Assembly (NCBI GenBank): GCA_015062745.1
Contig: SUUB01000004.1
Location: 62,323-105,601 of the forward strand
DNA: 43,279 nt
Direction: 5' to 3'
From: Actinomycetaceae bacterium
GTDB taxonomy: Bacteria; Actinomycetota; Actinomycetes; Actinomycetales; Actinomycetaceae
The position numbers and the translations under genes are program-made. The notes under the pieces were generated by a model. The model saw only the letters and a list, made by a program, of their open reading frames with translations, ran no database searches and had not been told where the DNA came from. Of this stretch, positions 14,348 through 23,049 are shown piece after piece (within the stretch, counting starts at the first letter, position 1; every line of letters starts with the position of its first letter).

Positions 14348-15393
14348 GCCTGCGTGCCATCCTCTGGGCGATCTACGAGGCCCCCGTCGACAACCCCACA
14401 TCCCGCCTAGTCCTCGTCGGACTAGCCGACCACGCCGCCGACGACGGCACCGGAGCATGGCCTTCCCACTCCATCCTCGCCACCGCAGCCCACTGCTCCC
14501 CCCGCACGATCCGCCGACACCTCCAAGCCCTCGAAGACGCCGGCGTGATCCACCGCGGGGACCAGCGCATCGTCAACCACCTACGCGCCGACCGCCGGCC
14601 CACCGTCTGGAACCTCAACCTCGACCACGCCGGCAGCACCCCCGCCACACACGCCACACCCACACAAAACCCCGAGCCCGAACCCGTCCCGGAAAACACC
14701 CACACCGAACCTGTGGATAACCCTGTGAACAACGCTGACGGTGAGACATTTTCCGTTCAGAACGGGGGGACAAATTGTCCCCCCGTGAAAACAGGTGAAA
14801 ACACCCATAATGGCGGAATCACGCCAAAAACCAACGGGGGGTCACACGTGTCCGGGCGGACACACGGGGGGTCACACGTGTCCTACAAACCTATAGAACC
14901 TATAGATACATATAACGCGCCCGCGCGCGACACCACACCCACGACCACGGCCACGGTGGAGGTCGCGCCGCCGCCGGCGGACGCGACACCACTGCCCGAG
15001 GCGTGGACGCCCAACCCCGACCACCTGGGGCTCGCCTGCGAACGCGGCCTATCCATCACCACCGAAGCCCACCGCTTCCGCCTCCACGCCCGCGAACACG
15101 CCCGACGGGCACGCGACTGGGACGCCGCCTTCACCCGCTGGCTCCTGGACACCGCGCCCCGCCCCACGCCCCGGCCCGCACGGCAACCATCCACAGCCGG
15201 AGCGGTCGCCACTGGCATCACCGCAGCAGCCGCAGCCCAAGCCCGTGAACGCGAACGGGAACGTGACCGCGAGCGCCGCCAAGCCGAAACCGCCCTAGTG
15301 GCGGCCTCATGGGCCGACCCGGCCAAACGAGCACAAGCCACAGCGGCGAAAGCACAGATCCGTCAACTCGTGGGAAGTAGGAGAGCATCGTGA
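14344..15393 (+). CDS. Replication initiator-like HTH protein
   Basis: 349 aa from ATG 14344 (overlapping the RusA stop); the track start at 14218 is a shadow. Residues 1-85 form an HTH_36-type winged helix (NPTSRLVLVGLADHAADDGT, SPRTIRRHLQALEDAGVIHR). The middle, about residues 110-200, is low-complexity and coincides with DnaA boxes, palindromes and repeats in the DNA. The C-terminal half is Arg/Ala-rich and helical (AREHARRARDWDAAFTRWLL; a long Arg/Glu tract). The layout matches lambda O: binding domain, linker containing the origin, then a partner-recruiting domain. SSB follows directly. No helicase is recognised, so the host helicase is presumably loaded. Confidence 0.75.
   Translation: MSLRAILWAIYEAPVDNPTSRLVLVGLADHAADDGTGAWPSHSILATAAHCSPRTIRRHLQALEDAGVIHRGDQRIVNHLRADRRPTVWNLNLDHAGSTPATHATPTQNPEPEPVPENTHTEPVDNPVNNADGETFSVQNGGTNCPPVKTGENTHNGGITPKTNGGSHVSGRTHGGSHVSYKPIEPIDTYNAPARDTTPTTTATVEVAPPPADATPLPEAWTPNPDHLGLACERGLSITTEAHRFRLHAREHARRARDWDAAFTRWLLDTAPRPTPRPARQPSTAGAVATGITAAAAAQARERERERDRERRQAETALVAASWADPAKRAQATAAKAQIRQLVGSRRAS
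14712..14916. other. Probable phage replication origin
   Basis: TGTGGATAA (14712-14720) is a perfect DnaA box on the minus strand; TGTGAACAA (14724-14732) matches the box at 8 of 9. Then come a perfect 12-bp-arm palindrome ACGGGGGGACAA A TTGTCCCCCCGT (14762-14786), two 20-bp direct repeats ACGGGGGGTCACACGTGTCC (14834-14853 and 14864-14883, 30-bp period) with an inverted GGACAC between them, and an AT-rich tract with two CCTATAGA words (14884-14915). DnaA boxes, iterons and an unwinding-like region inside an initiator gene strongly suggest an origin. Confidence 0.75.
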
Positions 15394-15872
15394 GTGGAGA
15401 ACCCATCGTCACCCTGATCGGCCATGTCGGAGCCGATCCCGAGATCCGGTACGTCGCGTCCGGCACGCCAGTGTGTAACTTCAACCTGGCGGTTACGCCG
15501 CGCACCCTCAACCGGCAAACGAACCAATGGGAGAACGGCACCACCGCCTGGTACCGGTGCACGATCTGGCGTGAGCATGGCGAGCATGTCGCTGAGACCA
15601 TCCAGAAAGGCATGCGCGTGATCGTGACCGGCCGGTTGACTGTCCGCACGTACGAGCACGACGGGGCCGAGCGGACCGCGCTGGAGGTCGCCGTTGACGA
15701 GATCGGCCCCACCCTGCGCTATGCGACCGCGCACGTCACCAAAACCACCAACACCAACGGCCAAGCTCACAGCCAGGTCCAGGGACAGGCGGGCGATGAC
15801 TACGACCCATGGGCCGGACAGACCAACACCCCGTCCGGTTCCGCGTTCGACACCACTCTTCCGCCCTTCTAA
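15390..15872 (+). CDS. ssb: Single-stranded DNA-binding protein
   Basis: 160 aa from GTG 15390 (GTGA overlap). OB-fold features of bacterial SSB are clear: VTLIGHVGADPEIRYVASGT, FNLAV, the WYRCTIWREHGEHVAETIQK segment and GMRVIVTGRLTVRTYEHDG. A disordered Gln/Gly tail ends in TLPPF, a reduced form of the acidic DDDIPF tip. Protects single-stranded DNA in phage replication. Confidence 0.92.
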   Translation: MSGEPIVTLIGHVGADPEIRYVASGTPVCNFNLAVTPRTLNRQTNQWENGTTAWYRCTIWREHGEHVAETIQKGMRVIVTGRLTVRTYEHDGAERTALEVAVDEIGPTLRYATAHVTKTTNTNGQAHSQVQGQAGDDYDPWAGQTNTPSGSAFDTTLPPF

Positions 15873-15884
15873 GGAGAGACGATC

Positions 15885-16244
15885 ATGGCCTACTATACGC
15901 AGCCCGCGCCGACCGCCTACGAGAGCATCGCCAAACAGGCCGCCGACATGCTCTACCGGCTACACGCCGACGGCCTCCTACGCGCCCCCAGCCAACGGAT
16001 AGACCCCGCCGGCGCAGACCTCCTTCGCCGCCAACTCGACGCCCTCGCCGAGGAGATATACGAGGACATGGCCGACCCCTACCAGCGGGACACAACGCAG
16101 GCTGACCAGACAGGATACCCCGTCGCGCCGTGGCGTCATGCGAGCATCCCCACCTGGCACTGCTGCCAGCTCATAGCCGCACTCCAATGGGCAGTCCAAA
16201 CTCAGTTCGACCGGCAACACGACGCGGGAGAGGAGATCAGCTAA
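15885..16244 (+). CDS. Early protein, unknown
   Basis: 119 aa after AAGGAGAGACGATC. Mostly helical (YESIAKQAADMLYRLHADGL, LLRRQLDALAEEIYEDM), with a Trp/His/Cys-rich segment (APWRHASIPTWHCCQLIAAL). No family recognised. Confidence 0.65.
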   Translation: MAYYTQPAPTAYESIAKQAADMLYRLHADGLLRAPSQRIDPAGADLLRRQLDALAEEIYEDMADPYQRDTTQADQTGYPVAPWRHASIPTWHCCQLIAALQWAVQTQFDRQHDAGEEIS

Positions 16245-16300
16245 CCGTCCGGCTCTCAGAACCAACCACCGCCGCAACTACAACGACAAGGACATAAAAC

Positions 16301-16822
16301 ATGCCACGATTCCGCAAAAAGCCAGTTGTGATCGACGCTTTTCACTTCACCGGCAACCACTACACATTCGACCTGTTAGACGAGCTGGGCTGCCCGCCGC
16401 TCATCGGCGACGCGTCCCAGCCCGACACCCTTAAAACGGCGGACGGGCGAACCGATACCGGCTGGTATATCGACCCTGCCGACGGCGCACTGATTATCCG
16501 CACCCTCGAGGGAGACATGCGCGCCTCCATCGGCCACTACATCATCAAAGGCGTTAAAGGTGAGTTCTACCCCTGCGACCCTGATGTTTTCGCCGCCACC
16601 TACGAAACAACACATGGCAGCGAGGACGACAATCCAGACGCCGACCTAGCCGCGAAGCTCGCCGAGGCTACCGAGGCCATGCGCAACCTTTGGGCGCAAT
16701 CCAACTCCCTCATGACCTCGATCGAAAACCTCGCAAACGACACGGTTGCGCTAGGCAAGGCCCTCATAAGCCTGCAATCCGTCATCGCAACCACCACACC
16801 ACCATGGGAGAGGAACAAGTGA
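16301..16822 (+). CDS. Conserved phage protein of unknown function
   Basis: 173 aa. The segment MPRFRKKPVVIDAFHF, then LIIRTLEGDMRASIGHYIIK and GVKGEFYPCDPDVFAATYE, is a widespread small phage protein of unknown role seen in early regions of many phages. The C-terminal 60 residues are a helical extension (ADLAAKLAEATEAMRNLWAQ). Ribosome site is weak (AAGGACATAAAAC). Confidence 0.75.
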   Translation: MPRFRKKPVVIDAFHFTGNHYTFDLLDELGCPPLIGDASQPDTLKTADGRTDTGWYIDPADGALIIRTLEGDMRASIGHYIIKGVKGEFYPCDPDVFAATYETTHGSEDDNPDADLAAKLAEATEAMRNLWAQSNSLMTSIENLANDTVALGKALISLQSVIATTTPPWERNK

Positions 16823-17211
16823 GTTACACGCCGAAACGCGTCCAGCGTCGCCGCGAGAAGGGCTACCGGACACCACTCTGTGGCTGCGGCTGCGGGAAAC
16901 CCGCCCGGTACGTCGGACGCCCCACGAAATGGGGCAACCCCGCCATAATCGGCCAACGCATGCCCGAAAGCCCCTACGAACTGCGGGAGACGCTCCCCAT
17001 CATCCGCGACGCTAAGCAGGCCGTCGAATGGTACTCCCAGTGGATGGGCAGAATCGCCGCAGGGCGCGACGCAGACGGCCACAATGCGACCCTCGACGCG
17101 CTGCGCGCCGAGCTGGCCGGGCACGACCTGGCCTGCTACTGCCCACCCGACCAGCCCTGCCACGCCGACATACTCCTAGCCCTAGCTAACCCGCAGGAGA
17201 GCCAGCCGTGA
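16819..17211 (+). CDS. DUF4326 family protein
   Basis: 130 aa from GTG 16819 (GTGA overlap); the 16690 start is a shadow. The DUF4326 pattern is plain: KRVQRRREKGYRTPLCG, VGRPTKWGNPA, a central helix (DAKQAVEWYSQWM), LRAELAGHDLACYCPP and QPCHADILLALAN. The Cys and His residues suggest metal or nucleotide binding. Common in actinophages, function not established. Confidence 0.85.
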   Translation: MSYTPKRVQRRREKGYRTPLCGCGCGKPARYVGRPTKWGNPAIIGQRMPESPYELRETLPIIRDAKQAVEWYSQWMGRIAAGRDADGHNATLDALRAELAGHDLACYCPPDQPCHADILLALANPQESQP

Positions 17212-17333
17212 GGATCACTATCACGATAGACACCGACCAGTACGACGACGCCGGCGGGCCGTACGAGCAGGAGATCCCCACCCCGCCCCGCACCGTCGGA
17301 TTCCAACCCAACCAGGACGAGGAAGCTAAATGA
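17208..17333 (+). CDS. 41-aa acidic protein, not in ORF track
   Basis: GTG 17208 overlaps the stop of the DUF4326 gene and the TGA at 17331-17333 overlaps the next ATG at 17330, so the frame exactly fills the gap in a chain of coupled genes. The product (RITITIDTDQYDDAGGPYEQ...) is acidic with an N-terminal beta strand. The perfect fit between neighbours is the main evidence. Confidence 0.6.
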   Translation: MRITITIDTDQYDDAGGPYEQEIPTPPRTVGFQPNQDEEAK

Positions 17334-17668
17334 CCACCGAAAAACCAGAAACCCACGCCGAGGCCGCCGCCCGACTCCTCGCAGCATCCCGCACCACATC
17401 GGCAACGGACTCCTGGCGATGCCTCGCCGCCGCCGGCATCCACGCCACCCTCGAAATCGCCGACATGGGCCGCGCCATCGCACAAGCCCTCATCCTCCTC
17501 AACCAACCCACAAACAGCCCACGCTACGAAGCCCGCCTCGCCGGACTCGCAGCCACCATCGGCTACCCCGACCCCGCCGACCCATCCGGCAACCTCGCCC
17601 GCCTCCTCGACCAGCAAAACAACATCGAGCGCGCGCAACGCCACGAACAGAACGGAGACAACGCATGA
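17330..17668 (+). CDS. Early protein, unknown
   Basis: 112 aa, Ala-rich helical (ETHAEAAARLLAASRTTSAT, ATLEIADMGRAIAQALILLN). ATGA overlaps at both ends place it in the early operon. No motif recognised. Confidence 0.65.
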   Translation: MTTEKPETHAEAAARLLAASRTTSATDSWRCLAAAGIHATLEIADMGRAIAQALILLNQPTNSPRYEARLAGLAATIGYPDPADPSGNLARLLDQQNNIERAQRHEQNGDNA

Positions 17669-18150
17669 CCACCCTCGCCGTCGCATACCACCGCATCGCA
17701 GACCTCGAACCCGACCGAGCCCAAATCCGCGAAGGCGTCATCCAAGGACTCGCCGTCGACTACTGGGAAGGCTACGAAACTGCCATCCACGACGCCCTCC
17801 ACGTGATCCGCCAACTCGCCAAAGACACCCGACCACCCATCGACACCACCCCACCCGAATCACCCGCCGCACACCTCACCACACGCAACCCCGCCGACGA
17901 CCCCATCAACCCCGACGACGAATACGACGTCGTCGCCTGCACCCTCTCCTACCACCACCTCACAACCAACGGAGCCACCATAACCTGCACATGCGGCCAC
18001 AAACCCCCGGCCAACAGGACACCCTCCGGGCAACGCCTACAAGACGCCATCACCGACCACGTCGACCACGCCACCCGACACATCCTCCAAGCACTCGCGG
18101 CCCTCTACTCCAGACCCTCGGGAGACGCTCATGTGGACAGCGACGACTAG
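17665..18150 (+). CDS. Early protein with Cys/His cluster, unknown
   Basis: 161 aa from ATG 17665 (ATGA overlap); the longer 17419 ORF is a shadow. An N-terminal helical part (REGVIQGLAVDYWEGYETAI) is followed by a Pro-rich linker and a possible metal-binding piece (VACTLSYHHLTTN, TCTCGHKPP), then a His-rich helix. No family recognised. Confidence 0.65.
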   Translation: MTTLAVAYHRIADLEPDRAQIREGVIQGLAVDYWEGYETAIHDALHVIRQLAKDTRPPIDTTPPESPAAHLTTRNPADDPINPDDEYDVVACTLSYHHLTTNGATITCTCGHKPPANRTPSGQRLQDAITDHVDHATRHILQALAALYSRPSGDAHVDSDD

Positions 18151-18322
18151 CACTGGTGCCGCCGACACCACAGGCGGGGATCCGTTATCCGTCCCGCAGC
18201 TCTGGAGGACAGCCCGGGTTCCACTACCAGGCCTCGCCCGGCCTCTCCCGGAGCTCAGCGCGCTACTCGCCCCGGCAGAAGCGTTCGCCGGGACCCCCAT
18301 CTACTACCGGACCGTAGATTAA
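18131..18322 (+). CDS. Possible small early protein
   Basis: 63 aa from ATG 18131, with CGGGAGACGCTC upstream, overlapping the preceding gene by 20 bases and filling what would otherwise be a 187-bp hole in a compact operon. Pro/Leu-rich product with no motif. Support is mainly positional. Confidence 0.45.
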   Translation: MWTATTSTGAADTTGGDPLSVPQLWRTARVPLPGLARPLPELSALLAPAEAFAGTPIYYRTVD

Positions 18323-18337
18323 TCGCAGGAAGGACCC

Positions 18338-19108
18338 ATGGCAGATAAGCTTGCCGCACAGCTTCAAGACGTCATCCGTCTCGCGAACACGATGCCGGAC
18401 CCGCACCGGGTATGGTCACCAGTGCATGCCACCGACCCGTCACGTCCCGCCACCAGCGGCGGGCACCGCACAGACGTGTTGCCCTTCGGTCTGTCCAACA
18501 TGCTCGACTATTGGGATACCCCGCCTGTTGACCCGGCCGGGATCCGCTCACGAGACGGCCTCAACCAATGGGCCCAAGCGTGGGCGACGGCGTGGTGGAC
18601 ATGGCGAGACACCCCAAGCGAACCCAAACCCACCGGCCAGCCGCTGCTGTGGCTGCACACCAACCTCCCCTGGGCCGAGTTATCCTACCCGGCCATGGAT
18701 CAATTCGCCGACGAACTCGACACCGTCTATCACATCCTCCAGCGGGCCTGCGGACTCGCCCCGGTCCCGACCGACCGGCACTGTCCCACCTGCGGGACTG
18801 TCCTCGTTCACCCGGTAACAGCCCACGGTGTCGCCGACACCTACCACTGCCAGGACTGCGACACCGACTGGACCACGGCGGGTATCGCCGAATACCAACG
18901 GCTGCGCATCCAAGCTGCTAACCCACGGGTCTCCCGGGCCGAGGCTGCGCGTCTCCTGCGCATTCCACGCCGCCGTATCCGCGTCTGGATCGCCAGGGGA
19001 CAACTGACCCCCGGCCCTGACGGCCTGATCTCACTCGCTGCCGCCTGCCGTCTCACGGCTGCCGACACGCCCACACCGGCCACGCTTGACCCGGGGGACG
19101 AATCGTGA
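18338..19108 (+). CDS. Zinc-ribbon and HTH protein of actinophages
   Basis: 256 aa after GCAGGAAGGACCC. The N-terminal two thirds is Trp-rich and of unknown fold (QAWATAWWTWRDTPSEP). A zinc ribbon follows (HCPTCGTVLVHP and YHCQDCDTDW), then a C-terminal HTH (VSRAEAARLLRIPRRRIRVW, ARGQLTPGPDGLISL). This combination occurs just upstream of HNH/terminase genes in actinophages; a late-gene regulator or packaging-related DNA binder is plausible. Confidence 0.75.
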   Translation: MADKLAAQLQDVIRLANTMPDPHRVWSPVHATDPSRPATSGGHRTDVLPFGLSNMLDYWDTPPVDPAGIRSRDGLNQWAQAWATAWWTWRDTPSEPKPTGQPLLWLHTNLPWAELSYPAMDQFADELDTVYHILQRACGLAPVPTDRHCPTCGTVLVHPVTAHGVADTYHCQDCDTDWTTAGIAEYQRLRIQAANPRVSRAEAARLLRIPRRRIRVWIARGQLTPGPDGLISLAAACRLTAADTPTPATLDPGDES

Positions 19109-19357
19109 AACGCTTTTTGGTGACGAACTATGCCCCGAGGGGAAACAAGCACCCCCTCTCACCAACAAAACCCCCTACCCCACAAGTGGACGCCCCCTTC
19201 GTCGAAACGTGCCCCCACGCCGCGAAAACACCCCGCCGCCCCAGAACAAGCACGCCCCGACCAGACGACCCTCCACACGCCACACGCGCCACTCATGGTC
19301 ACGGCAAACCCTGCGGCCGACCTGGCCGGTCATCCACACAACCCAGGACGCTTCACA

Positions 19358-19663
19358 ATGACCACCAGTCGCACCGGAACCGCCTCCCATCGAAAATGGC
19401 GAGAGCACGCACTCACCGAAGCGAAGAACAACGGACAAACACACTGTCCGCTTTGCGGAACACGCCTGAACTACACGACAACCAGGCAACCGAACTCGGC
19501 CGAACCCGACCACATCACCCCATACGCACACGGCGGCACCAACACCCCGGACAACGCCCGCATCATCTGCCGTCAATGCAACCAACGACGCGGCGCCCAC
19601 ACCACACGCCACCACACGGACACACTCCAGCCCTCCACAACCACCACGCTCCTCGCCTGGTAA
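19358..19663 (+). CDS. HNH endonuclease beside terminase
   Basis: 101 aa from ATG 19358. The HNH fold with zinc-binding pairs is clear: THCPLCGTRLNYT, AEPDHITPYAHGGTNTPDNA, ICRQCNQRRGAH. HNH nucleases next to terminase assist genome packaging in many long-tailed phages. The same frame is open upstream (19130, or ATG 19295), but that extension is Pro/Arg-rich and not conserved-looking, so I used the shorter form. Overlapping frames 19105-19836 and 19086-19361 are rejected. Confidence 0.82.
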   Translation: MTTSRTGTASHRKWREHALTEAKNNGQTHCPLCGTRLNYTTTRQPNSAEPDHITPYAHGGTNTPDNARIICRQCNQRRGAHTTRHHTDTLQPSTTTTLLAW

Positions 19664-19854
19664 CCAGTCCTTCACGCCACCAGCCCCGCCCTGACCGGCC
19701 ATCAGCCCGCCCTGACCGGCCAGCCGAGCCTCGCACCGCAAAAAACGGGGGCATATGCCCCTCCCCGGCCCGTCCTGCACACCCGGAGCGCATAGCGAGA
19801 TATCTCCCCGATCGATTTTCCACAACCCCTATATAGGCCCGAGAGGTGACCATC
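19664..19854. other. Repeat and palindrome region before terminase, candidate cos/packaging site
   Basis: Non-coding. Holds a perfect 17-bp direct repeat CCCGCCCTGACCGGCCA (19685-19701 and 19706-19722), a perfect 14-bp palindrome GGGGCATATGCCCC (19749-19762) and an AT-rich spot (CCTATATAGG, self-complementary, 19828-19837). Position between HNH and small terminase fits a cos or packaging initiation site, but nothing shows the cut. Confidence 0.45.
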
Positions 19855-20163
19855 ATGCCCGCTCGTCGTCTCCAACCGGTCCCGGCAGCAGGCCCGGACA
19901 CCAAAACGCCCCGGAAGACCACAACGCGCCGGTCGGTAGCCAAGGCAGCGGATGAAGGCACCCAGTTGGAGCTCCTGCTCGTGCTGCGGAACCGTCTCGC
20001 GAAAGCAATTGACGACAAGGCCACCCCGCCGCGTGACCTGTCCTCGCTCTCGCGCAGGCTCATGGAGGTGTCCCGGGAGATTCAGGCGTTGGAGCGACAG
20101 GAGGCAGAAGATGCCGACCAGACGGACCACGGGGACGACGCCTTCGACCCCTCGACTGTCTGA
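19855..20163 (+). CDS. Terminase small subunit-like protein
   Basis: 102 aa from ATG 19855 with GAGAGGTGA upstream (GTG 19846 also possible). Basic N terminus (PARRLQ...KTPRKTTTRRSVAK), then a helical oligomerisation-like segment (TQLELLLVLRNRLAKAIDDK, DLSSLSRRLMEVSREIQALE) and acidic tail. Called by its location and length directly before the large subunit. Confidence 0.75.
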   Translation: MPARRLQPVPAAGPDTKTPRKTTTRRSVAKAADEGTQLELLLVLRNRLAKAIDDKATPPRDLSSLSRRLMEVSREIQALERQEAEDADQTDHGDDAFDPSTV

Positions 20164-21616
20164 CGTCGCGAAACGCCTCTGCGTCCCCGCGGGGATCGTC
20201 ACAACCGGGTGGGGTGCGGTGGAACGCAAATGCGCCCGGCTGGGGATCCACTTCGACACGTGGCAGACCGGTCTCGGCTCGCTGATCCTCGCAAAACGGG
20301 ACGACGGCCAATATGCGGCCGGCGTGGGCGGCGCGGTCATGTCAATTCCCCGGCAGACCGGCAAAACCTATCTGGTCGGATGGATGGTCTTCGCCCTATG
20401 CCTGCTCCACCCCGGGCTGACAGTGATTTGGACAGCCCACCGGGTACGCACCAGCCAAGAAACGCTGGGAAAGATGGCGGCCATGGCGGACCGGCAAACC
20501 GTCGCCCCGTCAATCGCGACGGTGCGCACGGCGAACGGCAAGGAAGCGATCATCTTCCGTAATGGTGCCCGGATCCTATTCGGTGCTCGGGAGTCCGGGT
20601 TTGGTCGCGGCTTCGACAAGGTTGACCTGCTCGTGCTGGACGAAGCACAGATCCTTACAGAGGCGGCCCTGTCGGACATGGTCCCGGCGACGAACGCCGC
20701 ACCAAACGGTCTCGTGGTGATGATGGGCACACCGCCCCGTCCGAAAGACCCGGGCGAAGCGTTCCTAGCCCGCCGACGCGAAGCACTCAGCGGAGACAAA
20801 GACACGCTGTATGTCGAGTTCGGCGCGGACGATGACACACGCCCGGAAACATGGCCCGCCGGTCATATCGACTGGGGACAAGTCGCACGCGCGAACCCGT
20901 CCTATCCGCACCGCACATCCAAGCAAGCCATACAACGTATGGCCAAGCTTGTCGGCTCTATGCAGAACTTCCGACGGGAAGCCCTCGGCCTGTTCGACGC
21001 GAAAGGCACCCGCCGGCTCATCTCCCAGCACGAATGGGACTCCACCGGTGTTACGGCCGCGCCGGACGGCCTGGACGACGGACTGAAATGCTTCGGCGTC
21101 GCATTCAACCTGGACGGTTCCCGCCTGTCACTTGCCGGCGCGATTAAGTACACGGCCGGCACTCACGTGGAGCTGATCGGCTCCTGGTCCGGCCCGTCGG
21201 ACGGCGGCATGACCGCGCTGGCGGACTGGCTGGCTGACCGGTGGAAACAGGTCGGGATGATCGCCCTGTCTGGCAGGTCTGGCTCGACCGCGTTGGAGGG
21301 CCTGCTGCGGGATCGTGGCGTCCCGGCAACGGTGATCCGTGGAGCGACCACGAGCGAGTACTACAAGGCGTGCGCACTGTTCTATTCCGCCATCCAAGAA
21401 CGCACGGTCACACACCCGGTAGGACAACCGGGCGACGCATTGAACATGTCGGTCGAAGTGTGTGACGCGCGCCGTCGCGCCTCGGACGGGGCATGGGGAT
21501 GGCATGCAACCACGGACGATGGGGACGACACGCCCCTGGAAGCCGTATCACTGGCCCACTGGGCCACACGAACAACTAGACGACGACCAGGACGACGAAC
21601 AGGAGGCATGTCGTGA
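20111..21616 (+). CDS. terL: Terminase large subunit (ATPase/nuclease)
   Basis: 501 aa from ATG 20111 (AGGAGG upstream), overlapping the small subunit by 53 bases; the 19952 start is inside terS. Walker A-like SIPRQTGKTYLV near residue 78, Walker B LLVLDEAQ near 175, motif VVMMGTPPRP. The C-terminal nuclease half has FGVAFNLDGSRLSLAGAI in the position of the first catalytic acidic residue. Pumps DNA into the prohead. The stop overlaps the portal start. Confidence 0.92.
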   Translation: MPTRRTTGTTPSTPRLSDVAKRLCVPAGIVTTGWGAVERKCARLGIHFDTWQTGLGSLILAKRDDGQYAAGVGGAVMSIPRQTGKTYLVGWMVFALCLLHPGLTVIWTAHRVRTSQETLGKMAAMADRQTVAPSIATVRTANGKEAIIFRNGARILFGARESGFGRGFDKVDLLVLDEAQILTEAALSDMVPATNAAPNGLVVMMGTPPRPKDPGEAFLARRREALSGDKDTLYVEFGADDDTRPETWPAGHIDWGQVARANPSYPHRTSKQAIQRMAKLVGSMQNFRREALGLFDAKGTRRLISQHEWDSTGVTAAPDGLDDGLKCFGVAFNLDGSRLSLAGAIKYTAGTHVELIGSWSGPSDGGMTALADWLADRWKQVGMIALSGRSGSTALEGLLRDRGVPATVIRGATTSEYYKACALFYSAIQERTVTHPVGQPGDALNMSVEVCDARRRASDGAWGWHATTDDGDDTPLEAVSLAHWATRTTRRRPGRRTGGMS

Positions 21617-23049
21617 AGTACGGACGTGACATACTATCCGCGCCGATCGCGTTTAGTCCTCCTCGCGTGGCGGGCCTACCGGACGACCTGCAGGACCAAC
21701 TGACTGAGCTGGTGGTGTTGTGGGCGCGGAAACGGCCACGGAACCAGCTCCGACAGCTGTATGTGGATGCACACCACCTGGTGGAGAACCTGAATCTGGC
21801 TGTGCCGGCGGACATTGCGGCACGCCTGTCCATCGTGTCGTCCTGGCCAGAAAAGGCCGTGTTCGGCCTGTCTCACTTGTGCATGTGGGATGGTGTTGTG
21901 GCCCCGTCCGGGGATGAGGATCCGTTCGAGTTGGGAGAGGTCCTTCGGGAGAACCGGTTCGACGTTGAAATGCCTCAAACGGTCGCGTCCTCGATGACGC
22001 ATTCTGTGACGTTCATTTCGACGTCGGTGGGAGATGTGGCGTCTGGTGATCCTGACGTGTTGATCTTGTCGCATTCTGCCCAGTGGGCGTCAGCGGTCTG
22101 GGACCGGCGAACGAGGTCACTGCGTTGCGGCCTGGTCATTAACGATATTGACGACTTGGGTCGTCCGACCATGCTCACACTGTTGACCCCGGAGCAGGTG
22201 ATCACGTGTCGGACGAATGGTGTTGGGTGGTTCGTTGACTGGCACGCCCCACACGGGCTTCGCCGGGTACCGATGGAAGCGCTGCCGTTCCGGCCGACGT
22301 TGGATAGGCCTTTTGGCCGGTCCCGGATTTCCCGTCCGGTGATGACGATTACGGACCGTGCTATGCGTGCCGCGCTGCGCATGGACGTAGCGTCCGAACT
22401 GTTTACCGCTCCGGGCCTGCTGATTCGCGGGTTGACGGAGGAGCAGTGGGAAGATGTGAAACAGTGGTCCTGGAAGCTCGGAACGGTACGCGGACTCACA
22501 AAAGACGAGGAAGGGGACCTGCCCGAAGTGGACAGGATCCCACAGCAGTCTATGCAACCGTTTGTCGAGCAGTTGCGTGAGCTCGCGGCGGAGTTCGCCG
22601 GCGCAACGTCCCTGCCCCTGTCCGCGCTTGGTATCGTGCAGGACAATCCGTCGTCGGCGGAAGCAATCTATGCCATGAAGGAGGACCTGGTCAGTGAGGC
22701 AACTGCGGCGAACCGGATCTACGGGTATGCGTTGAACCGTGTTTATCAGAATGTTGTCATGCTGCGTGACGGCCTGGATGAGCCGTCCGGGGAGCTGGCT
22801 GGCCTGTCGACCCGGTGGCGGAATCCGGCTATGCCGTCCATCGTGTCCCAATCCGACGCCATGGTTAAGCAGATTTCTGCGATTCCGGGCTTGGCGGAGA
22901 CCGACGTGGCGTTGGAGGAGCTGGGCTATTCGGCGGAGCAGATCTCCCGTATTCGCGCGCAGATGGCACGGTCACAGGCCAGGCAGAGCCTCATGGAGGT
23001 CCTAGCTGATCCAGGCAACAGTGGTGACGTTGGGGGTGACGGCGTGTGA
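21613..23049 (+). CDS. Portal protein (SPP1 gp6-like)
   Basis: 478 aa from GTG 21613 (GTGA overlap). Typical portal order: an N-terminal alpha region (ELVVLWARKRPRNQLRQLYV), a beta core (RPFGRSRISRPVMTITDRAM), the stem/crown segment (AAEFAGATSLPLSALGIVQD, NPSSAEAIYAMKEDLVSEAT) and a C-terminal helical part. Forms the dodecameric DNA gate. Lies between terminase and MuF-like gene as usual. Confidence 0.9.
   Translation: MKYGRDILSAPIAFSPPRVAGLPDDLQDQLTELVVLWARKRPRNQLRQLYVDAHHLVENLNLAVPADIAARLSIVSSWPEKAVFGLSHLCMWDGVVAPSGDEDPFELGEVLRENRFDVEMPQTVASSMTHSVTFISTSVGDVASGDPDVLILSHSAQWASAVWDRRTRSLRCGLVINDIDDLGRPTMLTLLTPEQVITCRTNGVGWFVDWHAPHGLRRVPMEALPFRPTLDRPFGRSRISRPVMTITDRAMRAALRMDVASELFTAPGLLIRGLTEEQWEDVKQWSWKLGTVRGLTKDEEGDLPEVDRIPQQSMQPFVEQLRELAAEFAGATSLPLSALGIVQDNPSSAEAIYAMKEDLVSEATAANRIYGYALNRVYQNVVMLRDGLDEPSGELAGLSTRWRNPAMPSIVSQSDAMVKQISAIPGLAETDVALEELGYSAEQISRIRAQMARSQARQSLMEVLADPGNSGDVGGDGV

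Noticed and set aside
19105-19836. 243-aa plus-strand ORF with a tempting GTGA start
   Set aside because: Runs out of frame through the clear HNH gene and is Pro/His/Arg-rich throughout.
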